NCBI GenBank assembly: GCA_026391515.1
Contig: JAPLEC010000294.1
Span: 1-29,158, forward strand
DNA: 29,158 bases
Source of the DNA: Bacteroidia bacterium
Lineage (GTDB): Bacteria; Bacteroidota; Bacteroidia; Bacteroidales; VadinHA17
Direction of reading: 5' to 3'
Part shown: positions 1-7,354 of the stretch, one piece after another
Layout of the letters: each line of letters opens with the position of its first letter
Numbering within the stretch: the stretch's first letter is position 1
Made by a program: the position numbers and the translations under genes
The notes under the pieces: model-generated
The model's database searches: none
The model's input: the letters and a program-made list of their open reading frames with translations, nothing else
What the model was told of the DNA's origin: nothing

Positions 1-423
1 ATCTTTCTTCTTGATAGTCTGCCGTTTGTCATACTCTTTCTTCCCCTTTGAAACAGCTATTTCGGCTTTAGCTAATCCGCGATCGTTTATAAAAACTTTT
101 AAAACAATAATGGTATAACCTGTCTCCTTAACTTTCCTCTCTATTTTCTTCAGTTCACGTTTTGTCAGCAGCAATTTCCTCTCACGAAGAGGATCATGAT
201 TATTCAGGTTTCCCCAGTAATACTCAGAGATATGCATTCCTTTGATAAAGAGCTCACCTTCACTGAAAAAGCAATATGAATCTCCAAGAGAAACTTTTCC
301 AAGCCTTACAGATTTTATTTCTGTTCCTGTAAGCTTTATTCCTGCAATAAATTTTTCCAGGAATTCATAATCGTGAAAAGCCTTCTTATTTTTTATTACA
401 ATATCGCTGGAGCCCCTTCTCAT
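1..423 (-). CDS. smpB: SsrA-binding protein SmpB (3' end cut by window)
   Basis: SmpB binds tmRNA and delivers it to stalled ribosomes for trans-translation. The reading frame opens at an ATG (complement of 421-423) and runs 141 codons to the window edge with no stop. It begins MRRGSSDIVIKNKKAFHDYE, continues through the family core IKLTGTEIKSVRLGKVSLGDSY, the segment HISEYYWGNLNNHDPLRERK and the LLLTKRELKK helix, and ends in GKKEYDKRQTIKKKD. That last stretch matches the conserved basic tail, so only about 5-10 residues should be missing. It is divergent from miaA with a spacer of under 100 bases that must hold both promoters; I see no convincing promoter box there. The identity is very secure; only the end lies outside the window. 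Confidence 0.95.
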   Translation of the reverse strand, partial: MRRGSSDIVIKNKKAFHDYEFLEKFIAGIKLTGTEIKSVRLGKVSLGDSYCFFSEGELFIKGMHISEYYWGNLNNHDPLRERKLLLTKRELKKIERKVKETGYTIIVLKVFINDRGLAKAEIAVSKGKKEYDKRQTIKKKD

Positions 424-508
424 TATCAGATGCTATAAAATCATTATCAAGGCCGGTAAAATTAAATATTTTTATGGTAAATTGCTTGTATTCTGTAAAT
501 TGTTGAAG

Positions 509-1441
509 GTGTCAGTCAAATCAAAATCAAAATATGACCTGCTGGTTGTCACCGGTCCGACAGCTTCAGGTAAAACAACCCTGACAGTAGCTCTGGCATC
601 AATCCTTGGGGGTGAAATAATAAGTGCAGATTCACGCCAGGTTTACCGGGGAATGAATCTTGGAACCGGCAAGGATTATAATGAATATATAATCAATGGC
701 AGGCAGATACCATGTCATCTTATTGATATTGCCGATCCGGGATATAAATATAATGTCTTCGAATACCAGCGTGATTTTAAGGAGATCTATTATGATCTTA
801 AGAAACGGAATGTTTTTCCGGTTGTTTGCGGCGGTTCAGGAATGTATATCGACAGCATAATTAAAGGTTATAAAATGTTTGAAGTTCCTCCTGACAGCGG
901 ACTGCGGGCTAAGCTTGAAAAGAAATCAATGGAAGAGCTCACAGAAATACTCATGAGTTATAAAACGCTTCATAACATAACTGATATTGATACAAAAAAA
1001 CGAGCTATACGTGCAATTGAAATAGAACATTTCAACAAGTTTAAAAAGGAAAAGCAGACCCAGTTTCCTGCATTAAAATCCCTTATAGTTGGAGTCATGA
1101 CTGACAGAGATATAAGACGTAAAAGAATAACAGAAAGATTAAATAAACGTCTCAATGCAGGTATGGTAGATGAAGTGAAGAAGTTGCTGGATGAAGGTGT
1201 AAGCAAAGAGGTGTTGATTTACTATGGTCTTGAATATAAGCTCATTACACTTTATCTGACCGGAAAACTTGGATATGATGAAATGGTAAATGAACTTGAA
1301 ATTGCAATTCACCAGTTCGCAAAAAGACAGATGACATGGTTCCGAGGAATGGAACGAAAAGGAACAATAATCCACTGGATCGACGGGGAATTACCAATGG
1401 AGGAAAAGGTTGAGAAGGTAATGGAGTTGCTGAGAGTATAG
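509..1441 (+). CDS. miaA: tRNA dimethylallyltransferase MiaA
   Basis: MiaA transfers a dimethylallyl group to the N6 of A37 in tRNAs that read codons starting with U. The P-loop GPTASGKTT is near the N-terminus, followed by the substrate motif ISADSRQVYRGMNLGTGKD, the block VVCGGSGMYIDSIIKGY, KKRAIRAIEI, and the C-terminal IAIHQFAKRQMTWFRG, all typical of the family. Length (about 310 residues) is normal and there is no internal gap. No in-frame ATG precedes the P-loop: the first is at the Met of YRGMNLG. The gene must therefore start at GTG (509) or at TTG (503 or 482); GTG 509 leaves eight residues before YDLLVVTG, as in homologues. It faces the S9 peptidase gene across a spacer with two hairpins. 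Confidence 0.93.
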   Translation: MSVKSKSKYDLLVVTGPTASGKTTLTVALASILGGEIISADSRQVYRGMNLGTGKDYNEYIINGRQIPCHLIDIADPGYKYNVFEYQRDFKEIYYDLKKRNVFPVVCGGSGMYIDSIIKGYKMFEVPPDSGLRAKLEKKSMEELTEILMSYKTLHNITDIDTKKRAIRAIEIEHFNKFKKEKQTQFPALKSLIVGVMTDRDIRRKRITERLNKRLNAGMVDEVKKLLDEGVSKEVLIYYGLEYKLITLYLTGKLGYDEMVNELEIAIHQFAKRQMTWFRGMERKGTIIHWIDGELPMEEKVEKVMELLRV

Positions 1442-1543
1442 CCTAATCTTCCTGCCCCTTTCTAAATTTCTTAACCCTTTCTCCGGCTCCACGATAAATC
1501 GGGACAAGTTCTTCCCATAAGTAGATATTAACCCTCCCTCCAG

Positions 1544-1571
1544 CTCCCTCCCTTAAGGCTAAGTGAGGGAG
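1544..1571. repeat. Hairpin 1 of a related pair between convergent genes
   Basis: CTCCCTCCCTTA (1544-1555) pairs with TAAGTGAGGGAG (1560-1571) around the 4-base loop AGGC. This gives a 12-bp stem with one C/T mismatch. It lies between miaA and the convergent S9 peptidase gene. The sequence resembles the second hairpin 30 bases on, which suggests a dispersed palindromic repeat that may also end transcripts. There is no T-run, so it is not a classic intrinsic terminator. Confidence 0.6.
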
Positions 1572-1600
1572 TGAAACAACTGTCTATCAATTAATTACTG

Positions 1601-1626
1601 CCCTTCCCTTAGACTTAAGGGAAGGG
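1601..1626. repeat. Hairpin 2 of a related pair between convergent genes
   Basis: CCCTTCCCTTA (1601-1611) pairs perfectly with TAAGGGAAGGG (1616-1626) around the loop GACT: an 11-bp stem and a 4-base loop. It ends 34 bases before the stop of the S9 peptidase gene on the other strand. Both arms share the CTTA/TAAG inner stem with hairpin 1. It could protect or terminate transcripts from either side. Apart from these two hairpins the 1442-1659 spacer shows only pyrimidine-rich sequence. Confidence 0.65.
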
Positions 1627-1659
1627 GTAGGGTTCAATGTTCAGATGTTGGGGAGAAGC

Positions 1660-3726
1660 CTATTTCAGATATGTCTCCAGCCAGCTGAAAAACTCATTTT
1701 GCCAGATAACAGCATTCTGCGGTCTGAGAACAAAATGAAATTCATCTTCGAAGAACAAAAACCTGCTGGGAATATTATGAAGCTGCGCAGCCGTAAATGC
1801 CTCCATACTCTGCGTATACGGGATCCTGAAATCGTTTGCTCCTGTAATGATCAGAATAGGTGTATCCCAGCTATCAACCAGGAGATGCGGTGAATACTGG
1901 TAGCTTTTCGGCCTATCCCAATACGGGCCTCCATAATCAAAATCGTTAAACCATAGCTCTTCAGTGGAGCCATATTCACTTATAAAATCAAATACTCCGC
2001 AGTGTGCAATAAAGGCTTTAAATCTTCCGCCATGAATTCCTGCCAGGTAGAAAACTGAGTATCCACCATAGCTGGCACCAACCGCTCCAAGCCGGTTTGC
2101 ATCGACATAAGGCTCTTTTGCCATTGCATCCGTAGCATCAAGATAGTCCTGCATGTCTTTACCTCCATAATCACAGGATATCTCTTCTTTCCAGGCCTGT
2201 CCGAATCCGGCTACACCGCGCCTGTTGGGAGCAAAAACTATATATCCTTTTGCTGCCATCATCTGCATATTCCAGCGGTACGACCAGAACGGACCCAGCG
2301 TGCTCTGCGGGCCGCCATTACAAAACAGAAGTGCAGCGTATTTCTTTGACGGATCGAAATCGGGAGGATAAATTACCCACATTTGAAGATCCTTGCCATC
2401 TTTTGTCTTTGTGTACTTTTCTTCAAATTTGCCCATCTTTATCGATTCATAAATGGGCTGGTTTATATGGCTTATCTGCTTAACCTCCCCTGTATTCATG
2501 TCGATCATTGCAACCTCCTGGGCCAATGAAAAGGACATTATGCTGGCAACCATTTTTCCCGATTCAAATTTCAGAGATCCAAGCTCGTGCTTTCCTTCAG
2601 TCACCTTATCTACACCTTTGCCACTGATATTTGTCTTAAATACCTGGGAAGTCCCGAGATATGCACAGACAAAATATATGTTCTGTTCATCCGTCCAGTT
2701 AATACTTTCAACATCAAATTCCCATCCTTTCGTTATCCAGGTGCGTTTCCCCGAAGCAATGTCATATACAAAGAGTCTGTCAAGATCAGATTCATAGCCA
2801 TCGCGTTCCATGCTCTGATATCCTATTTTTGTTCCGTCAGGTGAAAAGACAGGATACCTGTCATATCCATGATTACCTTCAGAAATATTTACTTCTTTCC
2901 CGGATGAGGTCTCATAAAGGAAGATATCTGAGTTTGTGCTCCTGGCATCTTCTTTGCCCCTGAGTCTTTTTGTGGTATAAGCAATATATTTCCCATCAGG
3001 GCTCCACGATATTTCTCCTTCATCAAAATAGGGTGACATAGGTGACTCGAATTTCTGACCTTCCATTATATCTTTTTCTCCTGAAACACTTTTCCCGTTA
3101 AATGATGCTACAAAAATATGGCTGTAGGAATAGTCGCTCCAGTAATTCCAGTGCCTGTACATCAGGTCGTCAATTATGCGGACTTTTGCCTTCGGGAAAT
3201 TGTATTTTTCATTTGCAGTCTGATCAAGCTTGACTCTCCTTGTAAAATAGATATTGTTGCCTGAAGGTGAGATATTGAATATTTCAAATACGCCCATTCC
3301 TTCAACTGCCTGTTTTGCAGATCCATCAGCGTTCATAATCATTAGCTTCCCATCTTTATTTACATAAGCAATTGATTTACCGTTATCGATCCATTGAGGT
3401 GAGCTTCCTCCCTCGGTAGTAAGCTGCTTAGGTATACCGCCAGCGCTGGGAATGCTTAAAATATTTGTTCTGCTGGCTTCTGTCACCAGGTCTCTTTCGG
3501 TGACAGAATAAAGCACTGTTGAACCGTCTGATGAAAGTGCAATTGATCCGAGGCGACCAAACTTCCACATTATTTCCGGAGTCATTACACCACCTGCTTT
3601 TTCCTCAGCAGTCAGCTGGTTATTAAATTGTTGGAGTGCTTCCTGTTTTACAGCAGGAGTCTTCGGTTTACATGAAAAAGAGAATAGAATAACCAGAAGA
3701 ATTATCGGTACAAGATATCTTTTCAT
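1660..3726 (-). CDS. S9 family prolyl-oligopeptidase-type lipoprotein
   Basis: Predicted serine peptidase of the S9 (acylaminoacyl peptidase / dipeptidyl peptidase) group that cleaves short peptides outside the cytoplasm. The N-terminus has a hydrophobic stretch ending in the lipobox FSFSC (Cys19), so it should be a lipoprotein. Residues about 60-430 carry beta-propeller repeats of the WSPDGKYIAY / FSPDGTKIGY type. The C-terminal alpha/beta hydrolase domain has the nucleophile elbow GASYGGYS (Ser552), an acid in ITGANDFRIP (Asp632) and a histidine in FFEDEFHFVLRP (His664), so the triad is complete. Length of 688 residues is usual for the family. It starts 21 bases after the recA stop on the same strand and is probably co-transcribed with it. 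The exact substrate cannot be told from sequence. Confidence 0.93.
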   Translation of the reverse strand: MKRYLVPIILLVILFSFSCKPKTPAVKQEALQQFNNQLTAEEKAGGVMTPEIMWKFGRLGSIALSSDGSTVLYSVTERDLVTEASRTNILSIPSAGGIPKQLTTEGGSSPQWIDNGKSIAYVNKDGKLMIMNADGSAKQAVEGMGVFEIFNISPSGNNIYFTRRVKLDQTANEKYNFPKAKVRIIDDLMYRHWNYWSDYSYSHIFVASFNGKSVSGEKDIMEGQKFESPMSPYFDEGEISWSPDGKYIAYTTKRLRGKEDARSTNSDIFLYETSSGKEVNISEGNHGYDRYPVFSPDGTKIGYQSMERDGYESDLDRLFVYDIASGKRTWITKGWEFDVESINWTDEQNIYFVCAYLGTSQVFKTNISGKGVDKVTEGKHELGSLKFESGKMVASIMSFSLAQEVAMIDMNTGEVKQISHINQPIYESIKMGKFEEKYTKTKDGKDLQMWVIYPPDFDPSKKYAALLFCNGGPQSTLGPFWSYRWNMQMMAAKGYIVFAPNRRGVAGFGQAWKEEISCDYGGKDMQDYLDATDAMAKEPYVDANRLGAVGASYGGYSVFYLAGIHGGRFKAFIAHCGVFDFISEYGSTEELWFNDFDYGGPYWDRPKSYQYSPHLLVDSWDTPILIITGANDFRIPYTQSMEAFTAAQLHNIPSRFLFFEDEFHFVLRPQNAVIWQNEFFSWLETYLK

Positions 3727-3747
3727 AGGTTAAGGTATTAATTTAGG

Positions 3748-4758
3748 TTATTGTTTTTTTAATGCTTCCTGAACTTTAGCTTTAAGCTCATCGTATAATT
3801 CAGGATTATCTTTAAGTATCTGTTTAACAGCATCTCGTCCCTGGCCAATCTTTGTATCGCCGTAGCTGAACCATGAACCGCTTTTCTTTATTATGTTGAA
3901 GTCGGTTCCAAGATCTACGACTTCACCAAGCTGGGAAATACCTTCGCCGTAAAGGATATCAAAATCGGCTTTCCTGAAAGGAGGAGCAAGCTTGTTTTTT
4001 ACAATCTTCACTCTTGTCCGGTTGCCGATAGCTTCCTCACCCTCTTTAAGCTGACTTGTCCTGCGGATATCGAGTCGCACGGAAGCATAAAATTTAAGGG
4101 CATTGCCTCCTGTTGTTGTCTCAGGATTTCCGAACATTATTCCGATTTTTTCCCTGAGCTGGTTGATAAAAACGCAGGAAGTATTTGTTTTACTGATATT
4201 TGCTGTGAGCTTTCTAAGTGCCTGTGACATCAACCGTGCCTGGAGACCCATTTTAGAATCGCCCATTTCACCCTCGATCTCTGCTTTGGGAGTGAGAGCT
4301 GCAACTGAGTCAATGACAACAATATCGAGAGCTCCCGACCTTATGAGATTATCAGTAATTTCAAGAGCCTGTTCCCCGTTATCGGGCTGGGAAATCAGCA
4401 AATTTTCGACATCGACACCAAGCTTTTCAGCATAGTTTCGGTCGAAAGTATGTTCAGCATCAATTATTGCTGCAATTCCCCCATTTTTTTGTGCTTCGGC
4501 AATAGCATGAATTGCCAGTGTGGTTTTCCCCGATGCTTCCGGACCATATATTTCGATCACGCGGCCGCGCGGAAGTCCACCGATCCCAAGCGCTGCATCC
4601 AATCCTATTGATCCTGTTGATATAACCTGAATATTTTCAATGGCATGATCGCCAAGCTTCATAATGGTTCCCTTGCCAAAATCTTTTTCAATTTTGCCGA
4701 GAGTAACCTCGAGCGCTTTCAGCTTCTCTTTGTTGATTTCTTTTCTTTCTTTGCTCAT
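3748..4758 (-). CDS. recA: Recombinase RecA
   Basis: RecA forms ATP-dependent filaments on single-stranded DNA for strand exchange and for induction of LexA-type cleavage where present. The protein is 336 residues and full length. The Walker A motif GPEASGKTT lies at residues 72-80, followed by the core stretch IIDAEHTFDRNYAEKLGVD, the Walker B region LDIVVIDSVAALTP, the L1/L2 DNA-binding loops around EIEGEMGDSKMGLQARLMSQ and FGNPETTTGGNALKFYASVR, and a lysine-rich C-terminus. It starts 14 bases after the end of the bcp remnant and ends 21 bases before the S9 peptidase gene, all on the minus strand. I see no SOS-type operator; the promoter may lie upstream of the bcp remnant. Confidence 0.98.
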   Translation of the reverse strand: MSKERKEINKEKLKALEVTLGKIEKDFGKGTIMKLGDHAIENIQVISTGSIGLDAALGIGGLPRGRVIEIYGPEASGKTTLAIHAIAEAQKNGGIAAIIDAEHTFDRNYAEKLGVDVENLLISQPDNGEQALEITDNLIRSGALDIVVIDSVAALTPKAEIEGEMGDSKMGLQARLMSQALRKLTANISKTNTSCVFINQLREKIGIMFGNPETTTGGNALKFYASVRLDIRRTSQLKEGEEAIGNRTRVKIVKNKLAPPFRKADFDILYGEGISQLGEVVDLGTDFNIIKKSGSWFSYGDTKIGQGRDAVKQILKDNPELYDELKAKVQEALKKQ

Positions 4759-4771
4759 ATAATTGGATTTA

Positions 4772-5074
4772 TCATTGATATATTTTGAATATCTGCTCGG
4801 AATGTGATTTTGTTTCTACTTTGGAAATTATCTTTTCTATAACTCCGTTTTCATCTATAATAAATGTCGTTCTTACAATTCCGAGAAAAGTTTTACCATA
4901 CAGGCTTTTTTGTTTCCATACACCATAGTCATTAAGGATCTTTTTTGAAGTATCAGCAATAAGAGGAAACGGGAGAGAGCATTTCCCCGAAAAATCGCTA
5001 AGTTTCACTAATTTACCATCCTTATCAATCCCCTAAAATGGTGGGGCTTTCATACCCTCTTTTAATTGTGCCAT
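4772..5074 (-). pseudogene. bcp: bcp (thiol peroxidase) remnant: nonsense codon and loss of the catalytic core
   Basis: Relic of a Bcp/PrxQ thioredoxin-dependent peroxiredoxin. From the ATG at 5074 the frame reads MAQLKEGMKAPPF, then TAG, then GIDKDGKLVKLSDFSGK, as in the start of intact Bcp proteins. It then jumps straight to SLPFPLIADTSKKILNDYGVW, which normally lies about 50 residues further on, and continues normally to the end (LGIVRTTFIIDENG). The lost block is the one that holds the peroxidatic cysteine motif (TPGCT in the family), so no active enzyme can be made. Both halves stay in the same frame. A 78-codon ORF from GTG 5008 remains open but lacks the active site. The bcp-recA order is, from memory, common in Bacteroidales, which supports an inherited gene that decayed here, or an assembly deletion. 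Confidence 0.88.
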
Positions 5075-5215
5075 CAGTTTATTAATTTTGTTATTACGGG
5101 TAAATTTACGAAGTTTGAATTGTATTCTGAAGAAAATTAATTTTTTTATTATCAACAAAAATTGTTATCTGAATTACTATAAAAATACTTTCAATAACCT
5201 GATAATTAATCATTT

Positions 5216-7015
5216 GTGAAAAAGAATTTCAACACAGGTCTGAGAATAATGCACCAGATTATGTATTTCCTTGCAGTTATGACTTTTATGTTGTCAGGAA
5301 ATATTCTGTTTTCACAAAATATTCAGACAAAACCTACCCGGCAATCGTCTCTCGAAGCATTTTCTAAAGGCGATTATGAAACAGCGTACCTTGGATTTAG
5401 AGAACTCTTACGCACATATTCCAATGATCCTTTATATAAATATTATTCAGGTGTTTGCCTTGTTAAATTAAACAGGGACCCGGAACAGGCATTAACTTTT
5501 CTTATGCAGGCACAACGAAGTAGTGTAGTAAGGACAGTACCTTCCGACGCATTGTTCTGGTTAGGGAGAGCACAACAGATGTCGGGAAAATTTACAGATG
5601 CTATCACCTCTTATAATGCATTTACCGAACAATCGGGGAAGAAGATAGCAAGGGGACTTGGTGTCCCTGAATTTATTCAGCAATGTAATAACAAAGAAGG
5701 TCAGATAACTGATTTTACTGCGGTGCCGCTTATGGTAAGCAATAAAAATGAGGCTGTTACCCGGCCCAATGATAATAGACCTGCAGCTGTAATCGAACGA
5801 GATCAGGTTGTAGAAAAAGAAAAGCCTGCAAATTATACTTTACCAGCCGATTTTGAAGCGATATTAGCGGAAGCAATTGATTATCAGTTTAAAGCAGACT
5901 CTCTTTACAGAATAGCTGAAGAACAGAAAAAAAACCTTGAAAAACTGAGTTACAAGGAAAAGACAGAACTAAGGTCAAAAATTACAGAAATTGAAAACCA
6001 GGCTGCTTCATTTCAGAAGAAAGCCGATCAGAAATATACCGAAGCTCAGTCTGCAATGAATGCTGTAAATTTTACTTCAGAAAAGATAGTTGAAAATAAA
6101 GTGGTTCCGGTAGCTGATTCATTAAAAGAAAAAAATCAGGTAATCTCTGCACCCGTTTCAGAAAAAGAAACCATTCCTGCTAAAGATACCGTTAAAGTCA
6201 GTAAGGATACAATACAACAAAAAGTAGCGATTAAAGTAACTGATAATCAGACTAAAAAAGATTCAGTTGCTCAACCAGTCAAAGAAAATAAAAAAGTGCA
6301 GACAGTAGAAAAGAGTGTCGAGGTATATTCATGTTTTGAAGCGAAATCTAAACCGTCTGACAATGCAGATGAAAAGATTCCGGTCAATGCACCTGTGCCT
6401 CCGGGACTGATCTACCGTATCCAGGTCGCAGTATTTCGAAATCCTGTTAAACTATCATATTTCAAAGGGCTTACTCCGGTTTATGGATTTAAGGTAACAG
6501 GTACTGACAAGACGAATTACTATGTAGGAATGTTTCGAAAGCTTATAGATGCAAAAAAAGCACTTTTAACAGTTAAGCAAAAAGGTTTTAAGGACGCATT
6601 TATTGCAGCACAATCAGGGGGAAAAGTTGTGTCTTCCGAAAGAGCAGCTGTTCTTGAAAAAGAATGGGGTAAAAAACTTTTTATTGTGGTACAAACTGTT
6701 CCGATTACTCCTGCCGATACCATTCCTCCGACGCTTTCTTTCAGGGTAGAAGTGGCCAGGTCATTAAAACCTGTTAAGGATGATATTTTTGAAGGGATGA
6801 AGAAAATGGCAGGTAGCAGGGGATTGGATACAGAATCGCTCAAAGACGGGACAATTATATATCTGATAGGGAAATTCATTACTTTTGAAAGTGCGGAAGA
6901 ATATAATGATCTTTTAAAACGTAATGGTTATCGTGAAGCAAAAGTCGTTGCATGGCTTGGGAAGAAAGAAATTCCTGTCGAAACTGCCAGGCAGCTTTTT
7001 GAAAAAATAGAATGA
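5216..7015 (+). CDS. Secreted TPR and tandem SPOR-like domain protein
   Basis: Envelope protein of 599 residues, likely exported to the periplasm. The first 34 residues form a signal peptide ending near LFSQ. Residues about 45-135 contain TPR-like helices (EAFSKGDYETAYLGFRELL; DALFWLGRAQQMSGKFTDAI). Residues about 210-285 are Lys/Glu-rich and probably coiled coil, followed by a low-complexity Lys/Val/Thr linker to about 390. Two SPOR-like domains follow: about 398-470 (YRIQVAVFRNPVKLSYFKG... YYVGMFRKLIDAKKAL) and about 506-585 (FRVEVARSLKP... IYLIGKFITFESAEEY). SPOR domains bind denuded glycan strands of peptidoglycan, often at division sites. The start is GTG 5216 (MKKNFN, a good n-region); ATG 5249 is the alternative. 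The gene overlaps clpS by 4 bases (ATGA). Confidence 0.82.
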   Translation: MKKNFNTGLRIMHQIMYFLAVMTFMLSGNILFSQNIQTKPTRQSSLEAFSKGDYETAYLGFRELLRTYSNDPLYKYYSGVCLVKLNRDPEQALTFLMQAQRSSVVRTVPSDALFWLGRAQQMSGKFTDAITSYNAFTEQSGKKIARGLGVPEFIQQCNNKEGQITDFTAVPLMVSNKNEAVTRPNDNRPAAVIERDQVVEKEKPANYTLPADFEAILAEAIDYQFKADSLYRIAEEQKKNLEKLSYKEKTELRSKITEIENQAASFQKKADQKYTEAQSAMNAVNFTSEKIVENKVVPVADSLKEKNQVISAPVSEKETIPAKDTVKVSKDTIQQKVAIKVTDNQTKKDSVAQPVKENKKVQTVEKSVEVYSCFEAKSKPSDNADEKIPVNAPVPPGLIYRIQVAVFRNPVKLSYFKGLTPVYGFKVTGTDKTNYYVGMFRKLIDAKKALLTVKQKGFKDAFIAAQSGGKVVSSERAAVLEKEWGKKLFIVVQTVPITPADTIPPTLSFRVEVARSLKPVKDDIFEGMKKMAGSRGLDTESLKDGTIIYLIGKFITFESAEEYNDLLKRNGYREAKVVAWLGKKEIPVETARQLFEKIE

Positions 7016-7284
7016 AGGAGAAAACTTTACATAAAAACAAAAATCTGAAAAAGGATGACGAAACCTATTCTCTGATCCTTTATAACGATAACATCAATAC
7101 TTTTGATCATGTGATTAAATCGCTTGTTGAAGTATGCGGACACAACTTTATCCAGGCCGAACAATGTGCACTGATTGTCCATCTCAGGGGCAGCTATGAG
7201 GTAAAGAAAGGGTCGAAGGAACTTTTAAATGCTATGAGCAAATCGTTGAATATCAAAGGATTGACATCAATAGTCATACATTAA
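7012..7284 (+). CDS. clpS: ATP-dependent Clp protease adaptor ClpS
   Basis: ClpS binds N-degron substrates and hands them to ClpA-type unfoldases. The 90-residue protein has the family signature LILYNDNINTFDHVIKSLVEVCGH, then AEQCALIVHLRGSYEVKKGSKELLNAM, the divergent form usual in Bacteroidota. The DN of YNDN and the HLRG segment correspond to parts of the N-end-residue pocket, so binding should be kept. The ATG overlaps the stop of the SPOR-protein gene by 4 bases, so the two are translationally coupled, an unusual partnership between an envelope protein and a cytoplasmic protease adaptor. About 25 lysine/asparagine-rich residues precede the folded core. Confidence 0.88.
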   Translation: MKEKTLHKNKNLKKDDETYSLILYNDNINTFDHVIKSLVEVCGHNFIQAEQCALIVHLRGSYEVKKGSKELLNAMSKSLNIKGLTSIVIH

Positions 7285-7354
7285 ACTTTAAACGTTAAAC
7301 ACCAAAAGCTTAAGCTTAACGCTTAACAAATTGCAATACCTAAAACTATCATCC

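Noticed and set aside
1645..1893. 82-codon plus-strand ORF over the S9 peptidase 3' end
   Set aside because: Antisense shadow of a well-supported gene with complete catalytic triad.
4772..5008. Stand-alone 78-residue peroxiredoxin-like gene from GTG 5008
   Set aside because: It lacks the peroxidatic cysteine and part of the fold; the upstream codons continue the bcp frame through a TAG, showing a decayed gene.
7285..7330. AT-rich AAGCTTAAGCTT-type palindromes between clpS and the AKR-fold gene
   Set aside because: Short, AT-only pairing without a T-run; could be chance in AT-rich DNA.
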